Below are positions 35,712-45,207 of a stretch of DNA of 64,000 nt, piece by piece. The stretch is from NCBI RefSeq assembly GCF_000013765.1, contig NC_007954.1, forward strand, positions 2,108,001 to 2,172,000, written 5' to 3'. Made by a program: the position numbers and the translations under genes. The number at the start of each line of letters is the position of its first letter. Within the stretch, counting starts at the first letter, position 1. The notes under the pieces were generated by a model that worked only from the letters and a program-made list of their open reading frames with translations, ran no database searches and was not told the origin of the DNA. The DNA is from Shewanella denitrificans OS217 (lineage in GTDB: Bacteria; Pseudomonadota; Gammaproteobacteria; Enterobacterales; Shewanellaceae).

Positions 35712-35969
35712 TTATTCTAAGCTTGAAAGCATGAATGCAATTTGATTGACCGCTGTTTCAGCCTGCACGCCTTGGGCACTCACAGTCACATCAACGCCTT
35801 GGTACAAACCCAAGGTTTGTAATTTAAACAGGCTCTTAGCACTGGCTTTCTTGCCATTACATTCGACAATGACATCACAGTCAAAGGTTTTCGCTTCTTT
35901 CACTATTAATGCTGCTGGACGAGTGTGGATCCCATGGGGGGCTGTGATGGTCAATGACTTTTGATACAT
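35712..35969 (-). CDS. ptsH: PTS phosphocarrier HPr (PtsH)
   Basis: 85 residues. Phospho-His15 in PHGIHTRPAA and Ser46 in KSLFKLQ, the usual HPr pattern. First gene of the pts operon. A weak TGTGA-containing site at about 36096 upstream could be a CRP half-site. Confidence 0.96.
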   Translation of the reverse strand: MYQKSLTITAPHGIHTRPAALIVKEAKTFDCDVIVECNGKKASAKSLFKLQTLGLYQGVDVTVSAQGVQAETAVNQIAFMLSSLE

Positions 35970-36231
35970 AGATAAATGGACTCTTAAATTACAACAAACC
36001 GAATAATACCTTAATCTGGTGGCCCAACGTAACTGGCATTTAGCAGTTATACAATATATTCAATTCTTAAATTTCAGTTCTGGTATAAATGGCATTGTGA
36101 GTTACACTCAAGGCTTATGCTTACCATGACAAGCTTGATTTTATATTGGCTTAGTGGCATTTAAGTTTTGATTTTTTCACGTTTTAGTCGCAAGATTACC
36201 TCATATTTATCAATAGCTAGGTGTTTATACT

Positions 36232-37023
36232 ATGAATTCTGCACAAATTGTCACCACAGATGATATTTTATTGAAACTGTGTCATTCGGTCTCACATGTA
36301 TTGTCCAGTACCAGTGCTAGTCAAGTGACTCATGCAGGCATGGTGCAAACCATCAATCGTACTCGCCTCAAGCCTGACTTAGGTTGCTTCTCAATATTTG
36401 ATGGGGGGTTTTCAGGTTTAGTTATCATTAACTTTTCAGCTGAAGCCGCGATTGAAATTTACCGCCGTTATATGATTAACATGGGCATGCCTGAAACTGA
36501 ATTGGCATTTACGCACACATCCGATGATGTCGGTAATGTGATGGGTGAATTAATGAACCAAATTCTAGGGGACTTTATCGGTAAAGTGTCTAAAGAATTA
36601 CAGACCTCTATCAGCCAGTCTCAACCCAAAATGTTAACCATAAATAAAGAGTTAACTATTTCGATTGATGCAAATCTTGATAACCCTGTGGCGCGAAGAG
36701 TGTCATTCAGAACTCAAAGCAACCATATTTTTTATCTTGAATTTGCTATGGATAACACAGAGTTTATTGCATCAGCTGAATTTGAAATGGATGAAGAATT
36801 TGATCCAGATTCTTTACTCGAACAGCATGGTAGCAGCTTGGCAGAACATAAGAAAAAAGCCAACAAAGCCCGTAAAGCGTCTAAGAAAGTGGCTAGTAAG
36901 CCCGCAGCAGCCTCACCTAAAAAAGCCACACTTGCGGTGAAGCCTGATAGGCTAAATAATCCAGAGGTCAAAGGCATTGTCGCTGATGATGCCGATGATT
37001 TATTAAGCGAACTGGGTCTGTAA
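36232..37023 (+). CDS. DUF3334 protein, CheX-like with a lysine/alanine-rich tail
   Basis: 263 residues. The N-terminal ~190 residues have a CheC/CheX-like motif, MGELMNQILG (Glu106, Asn109). The tail from about 200 is rich in Lys and Ala (KKKANKARKASKKVASKPA), then ends in the acidic DDADDLLSELGL. The end resembles docking peptides such as that of the flagellar/chemotaxis protein FliM or FliN, but this is inference. Divergent from ptsH. It and the CheX-REC protein at 12353 are the two such domains here. Confidence 0.8.
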   Translation: MNSAQIVTTDDILLKLCHSVSHVLSSTSASQVTHAGMVQTINRTRLKPDLGCFSIFDGGFSGLVIINFSAEAAIEIYRRYMINMGMPETELAFTHTSDDVGNVMGELMNQILGDFIGKVSKELQTSISQSQPKMLTINKELTISIDANLDNPVARRVSFRTQSNHIFYLEFAMDNTEFIASAEFEMDEEFDPDSLLEQHGSSLAEHKKKANKARKASKKVASKPAAASPKKATLAVKPDRLNNPEVKGIVADDADDLLSELGL

Positions 37024-37031
37024 CTCAGTCA

Positions 37032-37057
37032 AAGGCTAGTGAAAAAACACTAGCCTT
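37032..37057 (+). terminator. Hairpin after the DUF3334 gene
   Basis: AAGGCTAGTG (37032-37041) pairs with CACTAGCCTT (37048-37057) around AAAAAA. No T tract follows, so termination is uncertain. Confidence 0.5.
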
Positions 37058-37147
37058 GCTAACTGCAATTAACGTTAACTTTTTATCCATAAAATTCTTT
37101 TTTATTTTTTGTCTACAAACAATAACAATTATAAGAGTCCAAGCAGC

Positions 37148-38185
37148 ATGGCTTCTAAAGCGACCTCAATCGACATTGCTTACCGCGCCGGTGTGTCACA
37201 ATCTACCGTATCCCGGGCCCTTCGCAATAGTCCTTTAGTTAACCCTGAAACCCGTCAGCGTATTCAAGCTATTGCAAAAGAGCTTAACTACAAGGTTGAT
37301 AAGAATGCCAGTAACTTACGCACTCAAAATAGTCATACCTTAGCCTTGCTGATCTGTGAAGACCCTACCAACGATGACTCTCTCATCAATCCTTTCTTCC
37401 TATCTATGTTAGGCTCAATTACTCGAGCCACGGCGCAGCAAGGCTATGATTTGTTGGTATCTTTCCAACAGCTATCCAGTGACTGGCATGCCGACTATGA
37501 AGACAGTAACAAGGCTGATGGCATTATTCTGCTGGGTTATGGTGACTACATGGATTATGAACAAAAATTGCTTAAGTTGCTGGAGCAGGATACCCATTTT
37601 GTCATTTGGGGCGCAGAGCATAATAACAAATCTGTATTGTCGGTGGGGTGTGATAATCATCAGGGAGGCGTGAGTGCCACTGAGCATTTGTTATCTTTAG
37701 GCGTCTCAGATATTGCTTTTCTCGGGGATGCTTCTAGCCACAGCCCAGAATTTAGAGATCGCTACTTAGGTCATGTTAGTGCCATGAAGGCTAAAGGAAT
37801 AAAAGCGGATAAACGTAAACAGTTTGATGCGATTAATACTGAGGCTTCAGGTTTTGATGCTGCCAATCTGCTATTAGATAAAGGGCTTAGCTTCGATGGT
37901 ATTTTTGCTGCCAGTGACTTGATTGCTATTGGCGCAATGCGGGCATTACATCTTCGCGGGGTGCGAGTGCCAGATGATGTGGCCATCGTTGGCTACGACG
38001 ATATCCCCGTGGCAAGTTTTGCCAATCCTCCCTTGACCACAGTAAAGCAAAATACACGCCTAGCGGGTGAAATTCTCGTGGATAGTGTGCTTAAGCTTAT
38101 CCGTGGTCAAGCTGTGAGCCCGCAATTGATCCAAACTGAATTGGTGGTGCGTCGTTCCTGCGGCGAAAGCGACCCTAAAGCATAG
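37148..38185 (+). CDS. LacI-family transcriptional regulator
   Basis: 345 residues from the ATG at 37148. HTH TSIDIAYRAGVSQSTVSRALRNSPLVNPETR with the hinge helix ASNLRTQ; sugar-binding domain of the periplasmic-binding type after residue 60, with IFAASDLIAIGAMRAL and VPDDVAIVGYDDIPVASFANPPLTTV. The ligand cannot be read from sequence and no sugar genes adjoin it. A palindrome TTAACGTTAA with central CG at 37069-37078 may be an autoregulatory operator. Confidence 0.9.
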   Translation: MASKATSIDIAYRAGVSQSTVSRALRNSPLVNPETRQRIQAIAKELNYKVDKNASNLRTQNSHTLALLICEDPTNDDSLINPFFLSMLGSITRATAQQGYDLLVSFQQLSSDWHADYEDSNKADGIILLGYGDYMDYEQKLLKLLEQDTHFVIWGAEHNNKSVLSVGCDNHQGGVSATEHLLSLGVSDIAFLGDASSHSPEFRDRYLGHVSAMKAKGIKADKRKQFDAINTEASGFDAANLLLDKGLSFDGIFAASDLIAIGAMRALHLRGVRVPDDVAIVGYDDIPVASFANPPLTTVKQNTRLAGEILVDSVLKLIRGQAVSPQLIQTELVVRRSCGESDPKA

Positions 38186-38316
38186 CTGGTGTCTTATCTC
38201 GTGTGCCGCAAAACAAACATTAACCGATTTTACTTTGTCAGTTGCCAACATTAACAACAACTCAGTGACACATGTGTTAGCTCATTGAGTCACGACATCT
38301 ATACTAAGGACAGATT

Positions 38317-39282
38317 ATGGCTGGGGCAAGTTTACTCACACTATTAGATGATATTGCGACGATTTTAGATGATGTTGCCGCCATGAGTAAGGTTGCCGCT
38401 CGCAAGACTGCCGGTGTGCTGGGGGATGATCTGGCATTAAATGCCCAGCAAGTCTCCGGCGTGGCATCAGAGCGAGAATTACCCGTTGTTTGGGCTGTGG
38501 CCAAAGGCTCCTTTATTAATAAGCTGATTTTAGTCCCCGCCGCTTTATTGATCAGCGCCTTCTTGCCTTGGGCCGTGACACCACTTTTGATGTTTGGTGG
38601 TTTATTTCTTTGCTATGAAGGTGTAGAAAAACTGCATCATGGTTATCAGCATAGGCAGGCTAAAAAGCAATCATTAACGACAGCTGAAGATGCTAGCCAA
38701 GCGTTAAATACCGATCTAAAAAACTTAGCTCAATTCGAAAAGGACAAAGTAAAAGGGGCTATCCGCACCGATTTTGTCTTATCTGCAGAGATTATTGCCA
38801 TCAGCCTCGGCGTGGTGGCCATGCAACCGCTACTCAATCAGTTTCTGACTTTAGCAGTGATAGCAGTAGTCATGACCGTCGGTGTCTATGGTTTGGTGGC
38901 TGGGATAGTTAAAATTGATGACTTAGGCTTATCCCTGAGTCAGAAAAAAGGTAATGGTCGCAAAATTTCGCTCTATCATGGCATAGGCCGCTTTTTATTG
39001 GCGGCGGCGCCTTATTTAATGAAGGCTCTGACCATCATAGGTACCATTGCCATGTTTATGGTGGGGGGCGGCATCTTAACTCATGGGCTGCACAGCGTGT
39101 CTGTATGGATAACGCAAGCGGCAAGCGCAGTGGCAGAATTAAGCCTTATCGGTCCTATCCTAGCTTGGTTTACCCCAAGCGTGCTTAATGCCTTATTTGG
39201 CCTAGTGGCGGGTGCATTAGCATTGACACTGATGAGTTTAATACAAGCGGGTTTCACTAAACTGAAAAAGGGCAATCGCTAA
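38317..39282 (+). CDS. DUF808 (YedI-like) inner membrane protein
   Basis: 321 residues. MAGASLLTLLDDIATILDDVAAMSKVAARKTAGVLGDDLALNA is the DUF808 N-terminal signature, followed by several membrane spans, glycine-rich near MFMVGGGILTHG. Family function is unknown; E. coli YedI is the reference. AAGGA precedes the ATG. Confidence 0.9.
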   Translation: MAGASLLTLLDDIATILDDVAAMSKVAARKTAGVLGDDLALNAQQVSGVASERELPVVWAVAKGSFINKLILVPAALLISAFLPWAVTPLLMFGGLFLCYEGVEKLHHGYQHRQAKKQSLTTAEDASQALNTDLKNLAQFEKDKVKGAIRTDFVLSAEIIAISLGVVAMQPLLNQFLTLAVIAVVMTVGVYGLVAGIVKIDDLGLSLSQKKGNGRKISLYHGIGRFLLAAAPYLMKALTIIGTIAMFMVGGGILTHGLHSVSVWITQAASAVAELSLIGPILAWFTPSVLNALFGLVAGALALTLMSLIQAGFTKLKKGNR

Positions 39283-39304
39283 GGCCCACATTATATCTGT
39301 CGTA

Positions 39305-39646
39305 TTAAAGCACTATCATGGCCAAAATAGCACTGCAGCTAAAGAAAATAGCCATGTCCAAATTATGGCGACTGAGAGTTAAATGCTGTTTTCCTTGTTT
39401 TAAAATGGCAATCAATTGATTTTGTTGAAATACCTGACAGGTCAGTAAATTGGTTTGCGGGTCAAGTTGCAGCTGAAGTTTACATGGCTTTCCGTCTTGT
39501 AGCTTTACATAGTGAGTGCTGTTGGGGCCGAAATTAATTTTGCTTGATACAGGTTTTCCATTTAACAATAAGCGCTCAACTCCAGACCAATCACTGGCTT
39601 GAAGTTCGATTTGATCAGAAAAAAAATCATATTGGAAACGTATCAT
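39305..39646 (-). CDS. Hypothetical protein with a C-terminal membrane anchor
   Basis: 113 residues. The soluble part is beta-rich (IELQASDWSGVERLLLNGKPV), and the last 18 residues are a hydrophobic span (AIFFSCSAILAMIVL), which suggests a tail-anchored protein. I recognise no family. It converges with the DUF808 gene, 22 nt away. Confidence 0.6.
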   Translation of the reverse strand: MIRFQYDFFSDQIELQASDWSGVERLLLNGKPVSSKINFGPNSTHYVKLQDGKPCKLQLQLDPQTNLLTCQVFQQNQLIAILKQGKQHLTLSRHNLDMAIFFSCSAILAMIVL

Positions 39647-40008
39647 AAGTCCTACCTTTACTTTCGCACTAGCCGTTAAAAACAGCCTTAATCAAAGCAC
39701 TACAAAGCAGATTTATCCAATGCATGATGCAAAGAAAAACAGCAATAAAAGCTATCCTATTGAGGCGTAAGCGGATTTAAATTTTGGTTATTTTTACTGG
39801 TCAAATTAAGATCGTTTGCTAAGGCAGTAGTGACAAAACTGTCAAGGTGAAAGCAGATTTATACTGAGGATAAAGACCAACACTCTCAATTAAGTCATTG
39901 AATATTAATGAAAAAATGATACAAGAAATAATCTTGTAAACAAAAAGCCAATAACAGTGTGTTATTGGCTTTTTTCGTTGCAATAGACGAAACGATTGAT
40001 CTTGTAGC
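39647..40008. other. 362-bp intergenic region
   Basis: No gene seen. It holds the leader of the 113-residue gene and the terminator of the leucine dehydrogenase gene. Confidence 0.6.
39942..39975 (-). terminator. Terminator of the leucine dehydrogenase gene
   Basis: AAAAGCCAATAAC and GTTATTGGCTTTT arms around a short loop, with a T tract on both strands. Confidence 0.88.
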
Positions 40009-41055
40009 TTAAGAGACTGTCACCATCTTAGCTTGAGCTATGATGGCTTTAGCCATTTCATCTGCGACAGAACCGGTAGTGCGGTTCTCAGCTTCAGCTC
40101 GCTCGAAAATGCTCAGTAATGTTTGGTAAATTTGTTCAACTTTAGTGGTGGATTTGTGGACGTCATAGTCTTTCTCAAATGACACATTGATTATCCCACC
40201 AGCATTAATCACATAATCTGGCGCGTATAAAATGCCTAATTCTTTAAGTTTCTCACCGTGACGTACTTCCGCTAACTGATTATTGGCACACCCTGCAACA
40301 ATACGGGCTTTTAGCTGAGGAATGGTGTGGTCGTTGATTGTGGCGCCAAGGGCACAAGGGGCATAGACATCCACATCTTGGCTGTAAATGTCGTTAGGAG
40401 CAACCACAGAGGCACCAAATTCACTGGCTACTTTATCCAGTGAAGCTTGATGAATGTCGGTGACAATCAACTCAGCGCCTTCTTGATGCAAATGCTGACA
40501 TAAGTAATAGCCTACATGACCTACGCCTTGAACGGCAATTTTTAAGCCTTTAAGGCTGTCTAGCCCCCGCTGATGTTTAACGGCGGCTTTGATGCCTAAG
40601 AAAGTGCCAATGGCTGTGAAGGGTGAGGGATCGCCACTTTTACCTTCAAGACCTGCCATATAAGGGGTTTCTTGATGGGCAATCATGATATCGGCTGTGG
40701 TGGTGCCGACATCTTCTGCTGAATAATATTTGCCACCTAAAGTATGAATAAAACGACCAAATGCACGGAATAATGCTTCACGTTCAGTGGTTTTAGGATC
40801 GGCGATAATGACAGACTTTCCGCCACCCATGTTGAGTCCAGCAAGGGCATTTTTGTACGTCATCCCACGAGAAAGCCGCAACACGTCAGTCAGTGCCTCA
40901 TCATCACTGGCGTAATTCCACATCCGGCAACCGCCAACAGCAGGACCTAGATTGGTATTATGAATAGCAATAATGGCCCTTAAGCCACTTTCTTTATCAT
41001 GACAAAACACCACTTGTTCGTGCTCATCAAAAGAGACATGATTAAATACAGCCAC
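40009..41055 (-). CDS. ldh: Leucine dehydrogenase
   Basis: NAD-dependent oxidative deamination of Leu, Ile and Val to the keto acids used by the Bkd complex. 348 residues from GTG at 41055, with GGAGAG upstream; residues upstream of this are not family-like. LeuDH features: the catalytic Lys80 in NMGGGKSVI, DVGTTTADI, and the Rossmann motif VQGVGHVGYYL. A LiuR-type operator lies 139 bp upstream. Paired functionally with bkdA1-A2-B at 2.2-6.0 kb. Confidence 0.93.
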   Translation of the reverse strand: MAVFNHVSFDEHEQVVFCHDKESGLRAIIAIHNTNLGPAVGGCRMWNYASDDEALTDVLRLSRGMTYKNALAGLNMGGGKSVIIADPKTTEREALFRAFGRFIHTLGGKYYSAEDVGTTTADIMIAHQETPYMAGLEGKSGDPSPFTAIGTFLGIKAAVKHQRGLDSLKGLKIAVQGVGHVGYYLCQHLHQEGAELIVTDIHQASLDKVASEFGASVVAPNDIYSQDVDVYAPCALGATINDHTIPQLKARIVAGCANNQLAEVRHGEKLKELGILYAPDYVINAGGIINVSFEKDYDVHKSTTKVEQIYQTLLSIFERAEAENRTTGSVADEMAKAIIAQAKMVTVS

Positions 41056-41193
41056 GGTAACTCTCCATAAAGGGACAAGATGCGGTCCGTTGAACAGACT
41101 CGTTAAATTATTTGCAGCAAGATAGCATTTAGGGATACTCTCACCAAGCAAGCTAGAGTTATTTTTGCGAACCCAGTGGCAATTTTGCTTGCC

Positions 41194-41213
41194 ACTTTAC
41201 GTAAACGTAAAGT
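41194..41213. promoter_or_regulatory. Candidate LiuR operator upstream of leucine dehydrogenase
   Basis: ACTTTACGTAAACGTAAAGT is a palindrome with perfect 9-bp arms around AA. Shares the TTACGT..ACGTAA core with the bkd site at 2099-2118. It stands between divergent genes and could also affect the gene at 41289. Confidence 0.78.
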
Positions 41214-41288
41214 ATTTTAAGTTCGCTGTTGATGTATTTATAAAAGACGAATCGTTAAGTTTCGCCAAAAATAAGATAGGAAGTTAGT

Positions 41289-41783
41289 ATGACAGATGAA
41301 GTTGTTGATAAAAATTTAGAACAAGCCATGGAAAATCAAGGTGTTGAGCCACAAACAGCCTCTTCTAGTGATGCTCAAGTGCAAGATCCTGAGCTCCTTA
41401 GGCAGGAGTGGGTGAGAGCTCAGTTCCAAAAGGCAAACCGTTTCTTAGGTGAAAAAGGTGTGATCCCTAACAAGGTTATTACCGATGAAAGCCGTTATTT
41501 GGCGCCTTATTTCGCCATTTGGAAGATGGAATCTAAACAGCCGACTAAACAAACATTCTGGGTGATGTCCGGTGATTTACCCTCAGATTATGTGGATGTA
41601 AAAGTGGCAAGTACCGCCCGTGAAGCTGTGCGTCATTTCTCCATGATGTGGCAAGTAAAAGCTGAAAATCTACACAGAGCTGGTGTCACTAAAGACGCCA
41701 CTCAGGCCAAGTTTGCCGACTTATTGGTGTCTCGCGCTGAAAGCCTCTATAAAATGCAAGCCGATGATAAATTGTGGGTTTAG
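41289..41783 (+). CDS. Conserved hypothetical protein (DUF4826-like)
   Basis: 164 residues, soluble, acidic N terminus. The core PELLRQEWVRAQFQKANRFLGEKGVIP, then RYLAPYFAIWKMES, recalls the DUF4826 family, though I hold the name loosely. AGGAAG precedes the ATG. Divergent from leucine dehydrogenase and followed by its own terminator. Confidence 0.75.
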   Translation: MTDEVVDKNLEQAMENQGVEPQTASSSDAQVQDPELLRQEWVRAQFQKANRFLGEKGVIPNKVITDESRYLAPYFAIWKMESKQPTKQTFWVMSGDLPSDYVDVKVASTAREAVRHFSMMWQVKAENLHRAGVTKDATQAKFADLLVSRAESLYKMQADDKLWV

Positions 41784-41817
41784 GCTCCATAATTGACAAC
41801 ATGATCAATAAAACATC

Positions 41818-41847
41818 ATAAAAAAGGCACCTAAGGTGCCTTTTTTA
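41818..41847 (+). terminator. Terminator after the DUF4826-like gene
   Basis: GGCACC/GGTGCC around TAA, with A and T runs on both sides. Confidence 0.9.
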
Positions 41848-41962
41848 TATCAAGATTTCAGTTAAGGTTTTATCTAGCGCTAGGCTCAGTATTCAAAGGC
41901 TCGTTTGTCAAAAACTTTTCACCCAAAAATGTATTAACCTAAAAACTTATGCACCCAGAAAC

Positions 41963-43093
41963 TTATTCCCCTAAAAAGAATAGCCCTTGATTGATAAGCT
42001 GAACCAGCAGTTCACTCACTGCAGCACTTTCACACAGTTGTTGCGCTAATTCTGTGTCTAAATGCACTTCACGGCTTAAGATGCTCAAATGTTCTTGGTT
42101 TATGCCAGGCACTTGAAATTCTTCACCATTGATAAAGAGTCTTGGCTCAGAGTCCGCTTCAAGCTGCAGTACTTTAAGACCGCCAATCCGTGCAATACTG
42201 GCGCCTTCTGCTAACAACTCCTGCAGTTCTTCAACATTAAGCGGCTCTTCACCTTCACAGATATCAAGCTCGAAGCGGTTTTGGCTAAGCATTTTGCCTA
42301 ACATACTCTGGTAGCTAGAAGGATCTTGGGCAAGCTGGGCCAGTAGCGCCATAATGCCTTGCTGCTGGCTTTGGCTCAGAAGTCCGGGATTTGCAGGTTC
42401 ATCAATTGAAGTAAAACGTTGTTGTCCACCATTGCTGTCTATAAGTGAGTCGGCAACTTGGGTGAGTAGCTCTTGCTGGCTTGGCGCACGAAAGCCTACC
42501 GAATAACTCATGGCCATGGTGAGGGTTTCACCGCTGTGGGGAAAGCCTGGGGGGATATAAAGCACATCGCCTTTTTTAAGCACCACATCTATGATGGGTT
42601 CAAAATCTTCAACCATAGGTGACATGGGATCATTATTGCGACGCTGATGCTCACCTTTATCGCCCACACGCCAGCGGCGTTCACCTTCACCTTGAATGAT
42701 AAACACATCATAATTATCGATATGTGGACCCACACCGCCCAGTGGCGTCGCAAACGATGCCATTAAATCATCGAAGCGCCAGTCGGGTAGGAAACGAAAT
42801 GCTTCAACCAAAGGTTGAGAGTCGGGGTACCAATGATTCACCGCTTGTACCAATAACTGCCAATGGGTTTCACCGCGGTCATCATAATCTTCGAATGGCC
42901 CTTGGATAACCTCCCAATCATTATCTTTAGTGACCACTATGCGTGAGGAAATCTCCTCTTCACAGGCAAGACCGGCGAGTTCGTCAGCGGCGATAGGATC
43001 AACAAAATCCTTAAAACCTTGAGTGATTAATAGCGGTTTTTTCTGCCACACGTCTCTTAAGAAGTGGACTTTATCAATATCGAGTGTATACAT
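41963..43093 (-). CDS. roxA: Ribosomal protein uL16 arginine hydroxylase RoxA (YcfD)
   Basis: JmjC-type Fe(II)/2-oxoglutarate oxygenase that hydroxylates an arginine of ribosomal protein uL16. 376 residues from the ATG at 43093 (MYTLDIDKVHFLRDVWQKKPLLI). Iron ligands are seen in GPHIDNYDVF (H-x-D) and PPGFPHSG. The C-terminal winged-helix-like part is full length. The frame upstream of this ATG runs through the purB terminator, so that ATG is the sensible start, but it has no ribosome site of its own. Confidence 0.9.
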   Translation of the reverse strand: MYTLDIDKVHFLRDVWQKKPLLITQGFKDFVDPIAADELAGLACEEEISSRIVVTKDNDWEVIQGPFEDYDDRGETHWQLLVQAVNHWYPDSQPLVEAFRFLPDWRFDDLMASFATPLGGVGPHIDNYDVFIIQGEGERRWRVGDKGEHQRRNNDPMSPMVEDFEPIIDVVLKKGDVLYIPPGFPHSGETLTMAMSYSVGFRAPSQQELLTQVADSLIDSNGGQQRFTSIDEPANPGLLSQSQQQGIMALLAQLAQDPSSYQSMLGKMLSQNRFELDICEGEEPLNVEELQELLAEGASIARIGGLKVLQLEADSEPRLFINGEEFQVPGINQEHLSILSREVHLDTELAQQLCESAAVSELLVQLINQGLFFLGE

Positions 43094-43098
43094 ATGAT

Positions 43099-43133
43099 TA
43101 AAAAAGGCGGCAACTCCATCAGGAGCTGCCGCC
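43099..43133 (-). terminator. Terminator of purB, abutting the roxA start codon
   Basis: On the minus strand, GGCGGCAGCTCC pairs with GGAGTTGCCGCC around TGAT (43106-43133) and is followed by TTTTTT. The roxA ATG begins only 6 nt after the T tract. Confidence 0.88.
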
Positions 43134-43156
43134 AATCCTTAGAATTAAATGGATAA

Positions 43157-44527
43157 TTAGTTTAGTTCATCAACGAAGGCTTCGGCGCGGCCAATATAGT
43201 TGGCAGGCGTCATCTTCTTGAGTTCGGTTTTCACATCATCAGGTAAGGCTAAACCGTCGATGAATACTGCCAGCTGCTGGGCATCGATACGCTTACCACG
43301 GGTGAGTTCTTTCAATTTTTCATACGGCTTTTCAATACCGTAACGGCGCATAACCGTTTGCACTGGCTCGGCAAGCACTTCCCAGTTCTTATCAAGCTCA
43401 GCCAATAGTTGGGCTTCATTGACTTCAAGCTTACTGATGCCTTTTAACGTCGACTGATAGGCAATCAGTGAATGGGCTAAGCCTACACCTAAGTTGCGCA
43501 ATACTGTGGAGTCGGTTAAATCACGTTGCCATCTGGATACCGGTAGCTTAGCCGAGAGATGCTGCAGTATCGCATTGGCTATGCCTAAGTTACCTTCAGA
43601 GTTTTCAAAATCAATGGGGTTAACCTTGTGTGGCATGGTTGATGAACCAATTTCACCCGCTATGGTGCGCTGCTTGAAGTGACCCAAGGCGATATAACCC
43701 CAGATATCACGATCAAAATCCAATAAAATCGTGTTGAAACGGGTTACGGCATCAAAGAGTTCGGCGATATAGTCATGGGGCTCAATTTGGGTGGTGTATG
43801 CATTCCAGACCACACCAAGGCTAGTGACGAATCGCTGTGAAAGCTCATGCCAGTTGACTTCAGGATAGGCTGAGATGTGGGCGTTGTAGTTGCCCACAGC
43901 ACCATTAATCTTGCCCATGATTTCAACTGATTCAATTTGCTTTAATTGACGCTCTAGACGCACGGCAACGTTGGCCATTTCTTTGCCTAAGGTCGAAGGG
44001 GAGGCTGGCTGACCATGGGTGCGTGACATTAAAGGTACGCTCTTGTTGTCACGGGCAAGTTTCTTGATGCCATCAATAATCTGTTGGCAATGAGGCACGA
44101 GTACTTGCTCACGAGCTTCTTTGAGCATCAGTGCATGAGATAAGTTGTTGATGTCTTCTGAAGTACAAGCAAAATGCACAAATTCATCGATGGCAACCAA
44201 TTCAGGGCTGCTAGCAATTTGTTCTTTGATGAAATATTCAACCGCTTTCACATCGTGATTGGTAGTACTTTCTATGGCCTTAACGCGCAGTGCATCTTGC
44301 TCACTGAAGTTATCTTTGATGCTGTCGAGCAAGGCCAGCGCAGTTTCGCTAAAAGGGGGAACTTCTTCAATCTCTGGGCAGCTTGATAGTAGCTTTAACC
44401 AGTTAATTTCCACTTGTACTCGGTATTTAGTCAGGCCAAACTCGCTGAAAATACCTCTAAGTGATGCGGTTTTACTACCATAACGGCCATCTACTGGGGA
44501 AATAGCCGTGAGTGCAGAAAGATCCAT
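43157..44527 (-). CDS. purB: Adenylosuccinate lyase PurB
   Basis: Two reactions of purine synthesis: SAICAR to AICAR and adenylosuccinate to AMP, both releasing fumarate. 456 residues. The fumarase/aspartase superfamily signature is GSSTMPHKVNP, with TSEDINN and the SRTHGQPA His region. Length equals E. coli PurB (456). hflD and mnmA lie just upstream on the same strand. Confidence 0.97.
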   Translation of the reverse strand: MDLSALTAISPVDGRYGSKTASLRGIFSEFGLTKYRVQVEINWLKLLSSCPEIEEVPPFSETALALLDSIKDNFSEQDALRVKAIESTTNHDVKAVEYFIKEQIASSPELVAIDEFVHFACTSEDINNLSHALMLKEAREQVLVPHCQQIIDGIKKLARDNKSVPLMSRTHGQPASPSTLGKEMANVAVRLERQLKQIESVEIMGKINGAVGNYNAHISAYPEVNWHELSQRFVTSLGVVWNAYTTQIEPHDYIAELFDAVTRFNTILLDFDRDIWGYIALGHFKQRTIAGEIGSSTMPHKVNPIDFENSEGNLGIANAILQHLSAKLPVSRWQRDLTDSTVLRNLGVGLAHSLIAYQSTLKGISKLEVNEAQLLAELDKNWEVLAEPVQTVMRRYGIEKPYEKLKELTRGKRIDAQQLAVFIDGLALPDDVKTELKKMTPANYIGRAEAFVDELN

Positions 44528-44568
44528 GTGAAGCTCCTTAATGAACTTTTTATTGTAGGGTGATTCGA

Positions 44569-45204
44569 TTAGTTATTCTTTAATGTCAATTTGGCGGCGT
44601 CGACTACGGCTTTGCGAGATAAGATTAAGTGTCTGCGCTTACCGCCGAGCTGACGCCAGAGTACGGCGCTGCGCATGGCGGCGAGTAGTAAGGCACGAAT
44701 TTTTTGCTGGACTAGAGGGCGCTGCAAGATGGCAGGGTTGCCAGAAATTTGCAGTTTAGGCCCAAGGTTGCTGATGATATCGCTGTAGATACTGGCAAAA
44801 TTGGCTAACACTTGCTCATCTGTGATGGCAAAATGCACCAATTGTCGATGAACTTGGTTAATGCGCTCGGCAAGCATACCCATGCCGTTGGCTGAGCGGG
44901 CAAGTTTACGCTCAAGTGCTAAAATGCCCACTAAGTAGCGGGTGGTTTCGACGTCTTTTTTCTGGCTATCACCGAGCTGATTAAGAATTAGCTTATAGCC
45001 TTTTTCAAGCTCGCTAAACGCAGGGTAAACCTCTTGAATATTTTCAGGCTCTGTCACTATGATGGTGCGTAAGCTTGCGCTGAGTTCGGCGTCATCACAC
45101 TCACCAAGCCTTGCTAAGCTTTGAACTTGAGTAATGGCCTGCAATATACCAGCAAAGGCCATGCATCTTTCCATTAACTGGCTATCAGGGTTATGGGCGC
45201 TCAC
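44569..45204 (-). CDS. hflD: High-frequency lysogenisation protein HflD
   Basis: 211 residues, all helical. In E. coli HflD is a membrane-associated protein that affects lambda CII. AFAGILQAITQVQSLARLG and the C-terminal AAMRSAVLWRQLGGKRRHLI are family-typical. Sits 3 nt after mnmA and 41 nt before purB, the same mnmA-hflD-purB order as in E. coli. Confidence 0.93.
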   Translation of the reverse strand: MSAHNPDSQLMERCMAFAGILQAITQVQSLARLGECDDAELSASLRTIIVTEPENIQEVYPAFSELEKGYKLILNQLGDSQKKDVETTRYLVGILALERKLARSANGMGMLAERINQVHRQLVHFAITDEQVLANFASIYSDIISNLGPKLQISGNPAILQRPLVQQKIRALLLAAMRSAVLWRQLGGKRRHLILSRKAVVDAAKLTLKNN

Positions 45205-45207
45205 GGC

